Source of the DNA: Bacillota bacterium
Lineage (GTDB): Bacteria > Bacillota > Clostridia > SK-Y3
Length of the DNA: 33,986 nt
Assembly: GCA_022360955.1 (NCBI GenBank)
Contig: JAKSBV010000381.1
Coordinates: forward strand, 1-33,986
Direction: 5' to 3'
Part shown: positions 24,399 to 32,772 of the stretch, piece by piece
Position numbering within the stretch: position 1 is the first letter of the stretch
Layout: each line of letters begins with the position of its first letter
Made by a program: the position numbers and the translations under genes
The notes under the pieces: model-generated
What the model was told of the DNA's origin: nothing
The model's input: only the letters and a program-made list of their open reading frames with translations
Databases searched by the model: none

Positions 24399-25301
24399 GT
24401 GAATGTCGAATTAAAAGGAATTGGCAACAGCAGCAAATCAGCTATATCTATGAGGCATATGACCAAGAAGCGGCTTTTGGGTAAAATTGCGGGAAAGACG
24501 GTGATGTGGTGTATCCTTTTATTTTTCTTGTTTTATACACTATTTCCTATGATATGGCTGGTGATTTCCTCATTTAAGACGAATGTGGAGTTATTTGATA
24601 ATCCCTTTAGTTTACCCAAGGTGTGGCAGTTTCAAAATTACAAGAATGCGTTTCAGGTTTCCGGCTTGGCAGTATTGTTTAGAAATTCAATTGTTATAAG
24701 CCTATGTGCCACAGCATTCAATCTATTTGTAGCATCAATGGCCGGGTTTGTCTTGGCAAGACAGCGATTTAAGCTAAGAGAGGCAATATTTGTACTTTTG
24801 ATAAGCGGTATTTTGATTCCTGTCAATGCTTTGATGGTGCCGTACTACAAAATAATTACCCAAATTAAATTATACGATTCTATTTTTGCGTTGATTTTAA
24901 CTTATGGTGCAATGGGGCTTCCGATTTCCGTATTTCTGGTCAGAGGTTTTATGAAAACAATTCCTTGGGAGCTGGAAGAGTCTGCAACCATTGACGGCTG
25001 CAATTTTTACCAAAGATTTTTCAAAATCATATTGCCGTTATCCAAGACAGGCTTAATAACGGCAGGAACCTTTCAATTTCTATTGAGCTGGAATGAATTT
25101 ATCTATGCGATGCTGCTGACATCATCCACAAGTTCACGCACTATCCAGCTAGGGATCAGATATTTTTCAAACCAGTTTACGACTGACTATACATCTATGT
25201 ATGCCGCAATTGTGATAAGCATTATTCCCAGTTTGACGGGATATGTTTTATTCCAGGAACAAATTATATCCGGACTGACGAGCGGAGCGGTTAAAGGATA
25301 A
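24399..25301 (+). CDS. ABC sugar importer permease 2 (MalG/UgpE-like)
   Basis: 300-residue inner-membrane protein with an extended N-terminus before six helices. The EAA loop reads EESATIDGCNFYQRFFKIILPL. I chose GTG at 24399, preceded by GAGGAGGAG; the first in-frame GTG at 24384 overlaps the SD itself. It ends with the MalG-like short tail LTSGAVKG. It completes the channel with permease 1. Confidence 0.92.
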   Translation: MNVELKGIGNSSKSAISMRHMTKKRLLGKIAGKTVMWCILLFFLFYTLFPMIWLVISSFKTNVELFDNPFSLPKVWQFQNYKNAFQVSGLAVLFRNSIVISLCATAFNLFVASMAGFVLARQRFKLREAIFVLLISGILIPVNALMVPYYKIITQIKLYDSIFALILTYGAMGLPISVFLVRGFMKTIPWELEESATIDGCNFYQRFFKIILPLSKTGLITAGTFQFLLSWNEFIYAMLLTSSTSSRTIQLGIRYFSNQFTTDYTSMYAAIVISIIPSLTGYVLFQEQIISGLTSGAVKG

Positions 25302-25546
25302 AATACGCATATCAAAATTTATTGTCGATAAAGCATGATTTTGATGTCTGAGGGTGCAATTGTAGGGTGCGAAAGAACTATAAACACAATCAAATATTAA
25401 ACGTTATATGCTGTAATGATGGTATGACGTCAACGGATATGGCAAATGCCGTAAGGACAGTTGTGAAAAGGAAGCAAGCTTCACAGCGGTGGAGTATTGA
25501 AATTGCAAAGGACTAAATATGAAGTTTACAGAGAGGAGTAAACAAG
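25302..25546 (+). other. Gap between permease 2 and GH31-2
   Basis: 245 bp with no terminator and no recognised gene. A short open frame (NDGMTSTDMANAVRTVV in part, ending near 25516) might be a gene vestige, but I could not assign it. The lack of a terminator lets GH31-2 be read from the importer promoter. Confidence 0.4.
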
Positions 25547-27556
25547 ATGATTTGCTTGCAAATAAAAGATCAGGGATTTACATTAAAATATAATGGGGTA
25601 GATGTCATTGTTCATACGCTTGAAAGCCCGTTTTTGTATGCAGGATATGGAAAAGCGGATTTTTCGATGTATCATGGCAATTTTGACATACAGGAAAATC
25701 TTCAAGAAAAATTAGCGTTATCGGACTATACCGTTTTGGAAGAAAGTACGGATGATTATAAAATTAGTTTTTCCAAAAAGGGGTTAAATGCGCTGACTGT
25801 TCATTTCAAAGAAGCAAATGGAAGGCTGGAGGCTGCATTTGAAGACGAATCCGGGGATATAAACAGGGTGTGGATTAGAATCCATGCGGATAAAGAGGAG
25901 TATATATATGGCTGCGGCGAACAGTTTTCGGAGCTTGATCTTAGAGGAAAAAAAGTGCCTCTTTGGGTTGCGGAGCAGGGTGTAGGCAGAAACAAGAAAG
26001 ATTACGTCAGCTTTCAAGCAGATGCAGCCGATAAAGCCGGTGGAGATTGGTATACAACGTATTGCCCGCAGCCGACCTTTGTATCCACCCAGCGATATTT
26101 TTGTCATGTGGAAGACTCACACTATATGGAATTTGATTTTAGGGCCGAAGATTATCATGAACTTTCGGTGTGGGCTGTTCCCGAAAAAATTGTCATATCT
26201 CAAAAAGAAAATGCTGTTGCAGTGCTTAAAGATTTAACGCACTATTTAGGAAGACAGCCGGCGCTTCCCGATTGGACTTATGACGGTGTTTGGTTGGGTG
26301 TTCAGGGTGGTACCGAGACTGTTCTGCAAAAACTGCAAAATGCTCAAGAGCATGGATTGAAGGTAGCGGCTTTATGGGTACAAGATTGGGAAGGAAAAAG
26401 AATCACTGCTTTTGGAAGGCAGCTGATGTGGGATTGGAAATATTCGAAAGAAATGTACCCGGGTTTACCCGAGACGATTAAGGCGTTAAGTGAAAAGGGT
26501 ATTCGATTTTTAGGATATATCAATCCGTTTCTTGCCCTTGAAGGAGAGTTATATCAAGAGGCTTCGCAAAGAGGATATATCGTCAGGCATAGGACGGGAG
26601 AGGAATACCACATCGTCATTACGACATTTCCTGCCGCGATGCTCGATTTAACCAATCCCGATGCGGTAGAATGGATGAAAGATGTTATCAAGGAAAACAT
26701 GATTGGGATTGGATTAGCAGGTTGGATGGCTGATTACGGTGAATATTTGCCTACCGATGCGCTTTTGTATTCGGGAGAAAGTGCCGAGGCTTTTCATAAT
26801 AGGTTACCGGTGGTATGGGCGCAAATCAATCGAGAAGCTGTAGAAGAGGCAGACAAATTAGGAGAGGTCGTATTTTTCACGCGTTCAGGTTATACCGGGA
26901 CATCCCGTTACACAACCGGCATGTGGGCCGGAGACCAGCTGGTGAATTGGAGTTTGGACGACGGATTGGCTTCCGTTATTCCGGCAGCGCTATCATTGGG
27001 TATGTGCGGGTCTGGCATTTCTCACTCCGATACCGGCGGCTTTACTACACTTTTTGGTGTGAAAAGGACAAAAGAACTATTCATGCGATGGGCGGAGTTG
27101 TCGGCATTTACGCCTATTATGCGAACCCATGAAGGCAACCGGCCCAACGACAACTGGCAATTTGATTCCGATCAGGAGACCCTTTTGCATTTTGTGAGGA
27201 TGAGCAGGATTTATACCCATTTGAAGCCCTATCTCAAAAAAGCGGTACAGGAAAATGCCGAAAAGGGGCTGCCCGTCATGCGGCATCCTTATATACACTA
27301 TGAAAATGATGAAATGCTTCATACCTTAAAGTACCAATACCTTTTGGGAAGAGATTTAATGGTGGCACCGGTATATCAGGAGGCACAGGACAGCCAAAAA
27401 GTTTACCTGCCGGACGATCAATGGATTCATCTGTGGTCCGGTCAAGCGTACGGCAAAGGCTGGTGTGAGGTGAGTGCGCCGCTGGGATACATACCGGTAT
27501 TTTATAGGCAGCAGTCGCAGCATGGTGATTTGTTTAAACAGATTCCTCAGCTATAA
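25547..27556 (+). CDS. GH31 glycosidase, YihQ (sulfoquinovosidase)-like, paralogue 2
   Basis: 669 residues and colinear without gaps with the enzyme at 19162. The catalytic pair is D396 (GWMADYGEYLP) and D463 (WAGDQ). It shares the same departures from YihQ: Q292 in place of R301 (GRQLMWDW) and F499 in place of Y508 (TGGFTTLF), with W295 kept. It also has T497 where YihQ and paralogue 1 have Ile (HSDTGG versus HSDIGG). The two genes differ clearly in the first 200 codons but are nearly identical at DNA level over the last third. SD is GAGGAG. It is the last gene of the importer operon. No signal peptide, so it would act on imported glycoside. Confidence 0.9.
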   Translation: MICLQIKDQGFTLKYNGVDVIVHTLESPFLYAGYGKADFSMYHGNFDIQENLQEKLALSDYTVLEESTDDYKISFSKKGLNALTVHFKEANGRLEAAFEDESGDINRVWIRIHADKEEYIYGCGEQFSELDLRGKKVPLWVAEQGVGRNKKDYVSFQADAADKAGGDWYTTYCPQPTFVSTQRYFCHVEDSHYMEFDFRAEDYHELSVWAVPEKIVISQKENAVAVLKDLTHYLGRQPALPDWTYDGVWLGVQGGTETVLQKLQNAQEHGLKVAALWVQDWEGKRITAFGRQLMWDWKYSKEMYPGLPETIKALSEKGIRFLGYINPFLALEGELYQEASQRGYIVRHRTGEEYHIVITTFPAAMLDLTNPDAVEWMKDVIKENMIGIGLAGWMADYGEYLPTDALLYSGESAEAFHNRLPVVWAQINREAVEEADKLGEVVFFTRSGYTGTSRYTTGMWAGDQLVNWSLDDGLASVIPAALSLGMCGSGISHSDTGGFTTLFGVKRTKELFMRWAELSAFTPIMRTHEGNRPNDNWQFDSDQETLLHFVRMSRIYTHLKPYLKKAVQENAEKGLPVMRHPYIHYENDEMLHTLKYQYLLGRDLMVAPVYQEAQDSQKVYLPDDQWIHLWSGQAYGKGWCEVSAPLGYIPVFYRQQSQHGDLFKQIPQL

Positions 27557-27630
27557 GCGAGTCAAAGGGACGGTTCTGCTGACTCATTTTTGAAGGAAAA
27601 TGAGTCAGCAGAACCGTCCCCTTGACTCGC
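27557..27630 (+). repeat. GGGACGGTTCT hairpin repeat, copy 5 (after GH31-2)
   Basis: Outer arms are GCGAGTCAA and TTGACTCGC. The inner arms are GGGACGGTTCTGCTGACTC and GAGTCAGCAGAACCGTCCC, with GAAGG in the loop. The loop is the reverse complement of that in copy 4, so the two lie in opposite orientation. It begins at the base after the stop codon. Confidence 0.92.
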
Positions 27631-27642
27631 AAAGAAAAAAAT

Positions 27643-27677
27643 AGGGAAAGAGGTTAAAATGACCTCTTCCCTTTTTA
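27643..27677 (+). terminator. Intrinsic terminator of the importer-GH31 operon
   Basis: AGGGAAAGAGGT (27643-27654) pairs with ACCTCTTCCCT (27662-27672), one bulged A, followed by five T's. Confidence 0.85.
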
Positions 27678-27727
27678 TGCAATCTCATGTACAATATACT
27701 TGATTGGAAACATTAAAAATCGATAAA

Positions 27728-27818
27728 GATAGCGCCCTTTAGACCTATCCATACATTTGAACAGACAGTGAGGATGCTCCGTTTTTTGTTCAAGTATGCC
27801 ATTTTAAAGTGCGATATC
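27728..27818 (+). repeat. Small palindromic element, divergent copy C
   Basis: About 91 bp. The arms GATAGCGCCCTTTA and TTTTAAAGTGCGATATC, with inner ATTTGAACA and TGTTCAAGT, follow the layout of copies A and B. It lies between the operon terminator and trkA, in the trkA leader region. Confidence 0.55.
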
Positions 27819-27878
27819 TGTATCTTGAGCATAACGGATTTTTGTAAAGCGTTTTTAATGAGTAAAGGGGTGTCTTGA

Positions 27879-29243
27879 TTGAAAATTATAATTGTGGGAG
27901 CCGGGGAAGTTGGTACCGAATTGGCCAAGAGGTTAACGCAAGAGAAGCATGATGTCATTGTTCTTGAAAAGAACATTAAGAAGGCTTCAAATATAATGAA
28001 TACGCTGGATGTGATGGTTATCGGCGAAAGCGGCCACCGGGTGTCGGCATTAGAACAAGCCGGGATAAAAAGTGCGGATGTGCTGATTGCTGCCACAGAT
28101 ACGGATGAAATCAATATTATGTCATGCATGATTGCAAAAAAATTATCAAGTATTAAAACCGTTGCAAGGGTTAGAAATCCCGAGTACGGCAGCAAGGGCC
28201 TGCTTTTTTCCAATGAACAGCTGGGGATAGATATCATGATTAATTCGGAAGAGGTAATGGCATCGGAAATTACAAAACTTATCAAAACCCCTGCTGTGAA
28301 TGAAATTGCCTATTTTGCAAATGGAAAAATAGAGCTTTTGTCCTTTAGTGTAAAAGAGGATTCGGAGCTTATAGGCAAGCAAATTAATACGCTGCGCAAA
28401 TCCCATGACTTTTTAATCATCGCCATTGTTCGTGTTACGGGAGAAGTGGTGATTCCCCATGGTAAAGATGAGATTTTGCCCAATGACAGTATTTATGTTG
28501 TGGGAAAGACCGGATTTATGTCCGAACTCAGCTGGCTTGTCCGGACGAAAAACAAACGTGCCAAGAGTGTAATGATCTTGGGGGGCGGCAAACACGGTTT
28601 AATGCTGGGAAAAATGTTGGAGAAAAATAAAAACGGGATGTCGTTAAAGCTGGTAGAAAAATCTGAGCAGAGATGTCAAGAGCTGAGTGAAGCGCTGTGC
28701 AAGACACTTATTCTGAATGGTGATGCAAGAGATTTGACCTTTTTAAAAGAACAGAATATGGAGCACATTGATATTTTGGTATCCCTAACGGGCAGCGATG
28801 AAATTAATATTTTAACGGCTGCATTGGCAAAAGAGCTTGGTGTTAAAAAGACCATTATAGAAATCAGCAGGCCGGATTATGAATTTGCCACCCGTGCCCT
28901 GAAAATAGATTCGTTTATTAGTCCCAGACATCTTGTGGCGAGTCAGCTTGCAAAAATATTCAGAAAACGCAATGTCGTATCTGAAACAATCTTGCGGGAA
29001 GGCAAAGCGGAAGTGCTGGAATTAATGGTACCTGCTAAATCCGTAGTTACCAACAAAAACTTGATAAACCTGAAGCTGCCTAAGGGGATTATTATCGGCG
29101 GCATAGTACGCAGAGGCAGAGTGATTATCCCTAAAGGTGAAGATAAGATTCTACCGGGCGACCGGGTGATTGTATTTACGGATTCCGAACTTGTTCCTGA
29201 AGTGGAGCTCTTATTTTCCGACGAAAAAATAGGGCAAGCTTAA
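27879..29243 (+). CDS. trkA: Trk potassium uptake regulatory subunit TrkA
   Basis: 454-residue cytoplasmic gating protein with two RCK modules. Each begins with a nucleotide-binding Rossmann motif (GAGEVGTEL at residues 7-15, and GGGKHGLMLG near 231-240) and ends with a TrkA-C domain (KIELLSFSVKEDSEL; KAEVLELMVPAKS). It would bind NAD(H) or ATP/ADP and control TrkH. The start is a TTG at 27879 with AAAGGGG eight bases upstream; no better ATG keeps the Rossmann motif. trkH follows after 19 bp. Confidence 0.94.
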   Translation: MKIIIVGAGEVGTELAKRLTQEKHDVIVLEKNIKKASNIMNTLDVMVIGESGHRVSALEQAGIKSADVLIAATDTDEINIMSCMIAKKLSSIKTVARVRNPEYGSKGLLFSNEQLGIDIMINSEEVMASEITKLIKTPAVNEIAYFANGKIELLSFSVKEDSELIGKQINTLRKSHDFLIIAIVRVTGEVVIPHGKDEILPNDSIYVVGKTGFMSELSWLVRTKNKRAKSVMILGGGKHGLMLGKMLEKNKNGMSLKLVEKSEQRCQELSEALCKTLILNGDARDLTFLKEQNMEHIDILVSLTGSDEINILTAALAKELGVKKTIIEISRPDYEFATRALKIDSFISPRHLVASQLAKIFRKRNVVSETILREGKAEVLELMVPAKSVVTNKNLINLKLPKGIIIGGIVRRGRVIIPKGEDKILPGDRVIVFTDSELVPEVELLFSDEKIGQA

Positions 29244-29262
29244 AGGGGAGGCGTTTAAGAGT

Positions 29263-30741
29263 ATGAATTTTAAAGCTGTTTTTTATATATTGGGAACGCT
29301 GTTAATCGTATTAGGTGTTTGCATGCTGTTTTCTTTAGGGTGGTCCCTTTATTACGGTGAAGACGACGTGCAGGCTTTGTTGATTTCTATAGGGATTACG
29401 TTAGCATGCGGATTTTTATTAAGGGCCTTTACTTCACTCAAAGGGACATTGGGGATTCGGGACGGATTTTTAGTTGTTACGTTGGGCTGGATATTGGCAG
29501 GGGTTTTTGGCGCCTTGCCTTTTGTCTTTTACGGCGCGGTTGATCATTTTATTGACGGTTTTTTTGAAACCATATCAGGTTTTACCACAACCGGAGCAAC
29601 TATAATCACCGATGTTGAGATCCTGCCCCATGGGATTCTTTTTTGGAGAAGCTTTACCCATTGGTTGGGGGGGATGGGGATTATCGTGCTGTTTCTTGCG
29701 CTGCTGCCTAAAATAGGCGCAGGTGCTATGAATTTATTCAAAGCAGAAGTGCCCGGACCGGTGGCAGAAAAAGTGTCCCCAAGGATTACACAGACGGCGA
29801 AAATGTTATGGTTTATTTATTTAGGTGTTTCCTTGTTGCAGACGATTTTATTAATGTTAACCGGTTTTAATCTTTTTGATGCGTTGACCCATACCTTCGG
29901 AACAGTTGCAACCGGCGGATTTTCCACGAGAAATCTCAGTGTAGGCGCCTTTCAAAATCCGGCCGCGGAAATCGTCATTATTATATTCATGGTGATTGCA
30001 GGAGCAAATTTCGGACTATATTATTTTTTGCTGCAGGGCCAATGGCGAAAAGTATTTAAAGACTCGGAACTGAGATTTTATATCGGTTTGATATTGCTTT
30101 GCACGGGATTGGTTGTATTTAATATCGGGCAAACCTTTCCTTCCTATTTTGACGGCTTAAGGACCAGTGCGTTTCAAGTGGTGTCGATTATGACAACAAC
30201 GGGTTTTGGGACTGCCAACTTCGACGCATGGCCGGAATTTTCCAGGCTGATGATGTTATTGCTGATGTTTTTGGGAGGATGTGCCGGTTCAACAGGAGGT
30301 GCAATGAAACAGATCAGGATATTAATCTTGTTCAAGTACGCCTATAGAGAGCTGCGTCAGATGCTTCAGCCTAAAGCCGTGATCCCGATTCGCGTTGGGG
30401 AAAAGACCGTACCGGATTCGGTTGCCAAAAATATATTAGGTTTTGTCATTATTTATATCGCTATTTTTATTGTTAGTTCTTTGTTTATGACATTGCTGGG
30501 CCTGGATTTGACAACAGCCATTTCGTCGGTTGCCGCCACCATAGGGAATATCGGACCCGGTTTAGGACAGGTAGGCCCGGTGTGCAATTATAGCGAAATT
30601 CCGCAAATCGGAAAACTATATCTAAGTATATTGATGTTATTGGGCAGGTTGGAATTATTTACGGTGGTGCTATGTTTTATCCCGGAATTCTGGCAAAACG
30701 TCAGATTTACGGTTTCGAGCCAGACCATGAGCATGGAATAA
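29263..30741 (+). CDS. trkH: Trk potassium uptake channel subunit TrkH
   Basis: 492-residue membrane protein with four pseudo-repeats of helix-P loop-helix. The four selectivity-filter glycines are seen in [27 protein letters not shown] and TIGNIGPGL. Additional N-terminal helices match TrkH rather than KtrB. Together with TrkA it forms a K+ uptake system that in many species is coupled to Na+ or H+. A functional link to the Mrp operon in the same window is plausible but not shown. SD GGGGAGG. Confidence 0.95.
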   Translation: MNFKAVFYILGTLLIVLGVCMLFSLGWSLYYGEDDVQALLISIGITLACGFLLRAFTSLKGTLGIRDGFLVVTLGWILAGVFGALPFVFYGAVDHFIDGFFETISGFTTTGATIITDVEILPHGILFWRSFTHWLGGMGIIVLFLALLPKIGAGAMNLFKAEVPGPVAEKVSPRITQTAKMLWFIYLGVSLLQTILLMLTGFNLFDALTHTFGTVATGGFSTRNLSVGAFQNPAAEIVIIIFMVIAGANFGLYYFLLQGQWRKVFKDSELRFYIGLILLCTGLVVFNIGQTFPSYFDGLRTSAFQVVSIMTTTGFGTANFDAWPEFSRLMMLLLMFLGGCAGSTGGAMKQIRILILFKYAYRELRQMLQPKAVIPIRVGEKTVPDSVAKNILGFVIIYIAIFIVSSLFMTLLGLDLTTAISSVAATIGNIGPGLGQVGPVCNYSEIPQIGKLYLSILMLLGRLELFTVVLCFIPEFWQNVRFTVSSQTMSME

Positions 30742-30775
30742 AAACCTTTTTTATACACCTTTTCAAGATTTCGTT

Positions 30776-30844
30776 CATGAAAGGGTGTATAAATTTTGGT
30801 TGAAGACAATAGTTTCTTCAACTATATTGAATGCACCCTTCATG
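30776..30844 (+). repeat. Palindromic repeat after trkH, with a half copy at 31435-31471
   Basis: Outer arms CATGAAAGGGTGTAT (30776-30790) and ATGCACCCTTCATG (30831-30844) enclose an inner stem GTTGAAGA/TCTTCAAC (30799-30806 and 30815-30822). The left arm can instead pair with TATACACC at 30752-30759, giving an alternative hairpin. The left half plus inner stem recurs diverged at 31435-31471. Confidence 0.6.
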
Positions 30845-30899
30845 AAAAGAGAGAATAATGTTAATGATATATATGAGGAATATTGAAGGTGGTGTTGTG

Positions 30900-31403
30900 A
30901 TGAAAAAGGCTATTTTTTTGGATCGGGACGGTGTGATCAACGATAATAGAAAACATGTGAACAAGCCGGAGGATTTAATCATTTATCAAGAAGCAAAAGA
31001 AGGATTGCAAAAGGTATATCAAGCAGGGTATGAGCTGTTTGTGGTTACCAATCAAGGCGGCATAGAATTAGGTCATTTGAAGAAAGAAGACTTGGAAAAA
31101 ATTCACCAAAGGCTAAAAGAGGTACTGGCCCCTTATTGTAAGCTGACGGACATTAGATATTGTCCCGATTTCCATAAAAAATCCCGATGCAGAAAGCCGG
31201 AACCGGGAATGATACTGGATTTGGCAAAAAAGTATGATGTGGATATCAAAGGAAGCTGGATGGTAGGGGATAGGGATACGGATATAACAGCCGGCATAAG
31301 GGCAGGGTGCAGAACTGCAAAAATAGGAGAAAAAAATCCTGAGGCGGATGTAAATGGAAAGCATTTGCTGGAGGTTGTAGAAGAAATTTTGAAAGTAGAG
31401 TAA
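30900..31403 (+). CDS. HAD-IIIA phosphatase (GmhB/histidinol-phosphatase-like)
   Basis: 167-residue haloacid dehalogenase superfamily phosphatase. It has motif I FLDRDGVIND (D8 nucleophile, D10), motif II VVTNQGGIE, the lysine in CRKPEPGM and motif IV WMVGDRDTDITAG. This set is that of heptose-1,7-bisphosphate 7-phosphatase and the HisB phosphatase domain. The zinc loop is incomplete: only C-x3-H and one following C (CPDFHKKSRC), where GmhB has CxHxH and CxC, so the exact substrate is doubtful. I chose the ATG at 30900 with GAAGGTGG upstream; the open frame extends to 30858 without an SD. Confidence 0.85.
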   Translation: MKKAIFLDRDGVINDNRKHVNKPEDLIIYQEAKEGLQKVYQAGYELFVVTNQGGIELGHLKKEDLEKIHQRLKEVLAPYCKLTDIRYCPDFHKKSRCRKPEPGMILDLAKKYDVDIKGSWMVGDRDTDITAGIRAGCRTAKIGEKNPEADVNGKHLLEVVEEILKVE

Positions 31404-31775
31404 ACTAACGTTGGGTGTCTATATAATAACGTACGGGTGTATCAATTCTGGTTGAAGAAAATTATTCCAACAAAGATACCGAACTTTATACCTTAAAATT
31501 CATTTGAACAAACAATGATGGTTCTACATTGTTTGTCCAAATATAAGTTCAATTTTAAAGTTCGGTATCCAACAACTGATATTCCAAGGCAAAAAAGTAG
31601 TTGAAAGCTGAGAGATGAGGGTTGAGAATGTCCCACCGTACATGACACCTCGCTATTGATTACTTTATGCTCCTGTTGGCTTAGGTTCAGACTTCCGTCC
31701 TCTGCCCTCCGACCTCCGGCGCATAAGGTTGCTTTCATACGATTATATTTCTAGTGTGCGTTATCTATATAAAAG
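31404..31775. other. Repeat-rich gap between convergent HAD and MBL genes
   Basis: No gene. It contains the half copy of the trkH-type repeat, palindromic copy B, and two short motifs ending TCTATATAA (near 31419-31426 and 31754-31762) like those at element right ends. The stretch 31575-31740 shows nothing I recognise. No T-rich terminator is visible for either gene. Confidence 0.5.
31475..31569 (+). repeat. Small palindromic element, copy B
   Basis: 95 bp with perfect 14-bp outer arms GATACCGAACTTTA and TAAAGTTCGGTATC. The inner arms are ATTTGAACAAACAATG and CATTGTTTGTCCAAAT, and the apex ATGGTTCTA is shared with copy A. It is the best-preserved copy in the window. Confidence 0.8.
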
Positions 31776-32531
31776 TCAGGTCTTATGGCTAAAATGCTGT
31801 CCCCTATGGGTGATGTGCATGATTTTTGAAGTGTAATCCTTTGTATTGCCATGCTTGAGCCAATCAAAAATGCTGTAGTCATTTCCAAAATGCATCGGAA
31901 ATACCTTGGCTGCACCTACGGTGTTCATAAAGTAATCCAGACCTAGAGAATAATACTCTTCAAGCCTTGGGTCAACGGGAATAAAGGCAAGATCAATCTT
32001 TTTGCCTTTTAGTAAGTTGATTTCTTTTTGATAGTCTATCTTCATTTGTTGATTCCATGTTTCGCTTTCGCCTTTCCAATGCCACCAATTCAAATCACCG
32101 GCATGGAATAGGGTTAACCCGTCTACACCGATAAGGAAGGATACGCCCAAATCCGTAGAGCCAAATACCTCTACCTGGACATCGCCTATGCGGTAGTTGT
32201 GATGTTCGTCAACGAACAGGACATCGTTCCTGCCGTCCTCTATTTCTATATCCGAAGAAAGGAGATAGTGTATGCGCTTAATCTCTTTCCGCCAGTTAAA
32301 AATGACGGGATTAAAGTGGTCATGGTGACTGTGAGAGGAAAACACCAAGACATTCCGATCTTTTATTTCTTCCGGGCAGATCACGCCGGCTGCCAAACAG
32401 CCCGGTTGTCGCGTAGGTGTGTTCAAGTAATAATCGAAAATGATAAAGTGGTTCGCGGTTTTAACGGCAAAACCGCTGTGAAACAAATACCATATTTGTG
32501 CTTCATGATAGGATAAAATGTCATTCGTCAT
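31776..32531 (-). CDS. Metallo-beta-lactamase-fold hydrolase (UlaG-like)
   Basis: 251 residues. The metal-binding HxHxDH motif is H67-S-H69-H70-D71-H72 (SSHSHHDHF), followed by further ligand candidates in LFHAGDLNWWHW and VFPMHFGND. The overall layout resembles UlaG-like or archaeal-type MBL proteins that act on phosphodiester or lactone bonds; the substrate is unknown. I chose the ATG at 32531 with GAGGTGA upstream; the in-frame GTG at 32540 falls in this SD. It is transcribed towards the HAD gene and away from the J-protein gene. Confidence 0.86.
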   Translation of the reverse strand: MTNDILSYHEAQIWYLFHSGFAVKTANHFIIFDYYLNTPTRQPGCLAAGVICPEEIKDRNVLVFSSHSHHDHFNPVIFNWRKEIKRIHYLLSSDIEIEDGRNDVLFVDEHHNYRIGDVQVEVFGSTDLGVSFLIGVDGLTLFHAGDLNWWHWKGESETWNQQMKIDYQKEINLLKGKKIDLAFIPVDPRLEEYYSLGLDYFMNTVGAAKVFPMHFGNDYSIFDWLKHGNTKDYTSKIMHITHRGQHFSHKT

Positions 32532-32682
32532 ATCCGTCACCTCGTCTCAAAGGATAGCAGTACTCCAATAGAAAAAACGTCGGTTCTGGCGTATCAATGT
32601 TTTTTCCCGCTCATCCCATTTTACCATAAAATGCTTACGATCCGGGAAGAAAAGGCAAAAATAATGCTAAATAAAATAGGTG

Positions 32683-32711
32683 TTGATTTTCTGAAAAAAA
32701 GGCAGTATAAT
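32683..32711 (+). promoter_or_regulatory. Promoter of the J-protein gene
   Basis: TTGATT (32683-32688) and TATAAT (32706-32711) are spaced 17 bp, with the start near 32718. Confidence 0.75.
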
Positions 32712-32719
32712 AAAATTAA

Positions 32720-32736
32720 AGTCAAAGAAAGTCAAA
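32720..32736 (+). promoter_or_regulatory. CtsR operator
   Basis: AGTCAAAGAAAGTCAAA matches the CtsR heptad direct repeat RGTCAAANANRGTCAAA exactly. A third partial heptad GTCAA follows. It covers the predicted start site of the J-protein transcript, the usual repressing position for this heat-shock regulator. Confidence 0.85.
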
Positions 32737-32772
32737 GTCAACACGATGTCCCTGGTGGAGGAGGGGGAAGGT

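Noticed and set aside
25400-25516. Short open frame NDGMTSTDMANAVRTVV before GH31-2 as a gene
   Set aside because: About 34 codons, no SD and no confident family; mentioned only as a possible vestige.
15784-27630. Hairpin repeats as a CRISPR array
   Set aside because: The copies are kilobases apart, palindromic and intergenic, with no regular spacers or cas genes.
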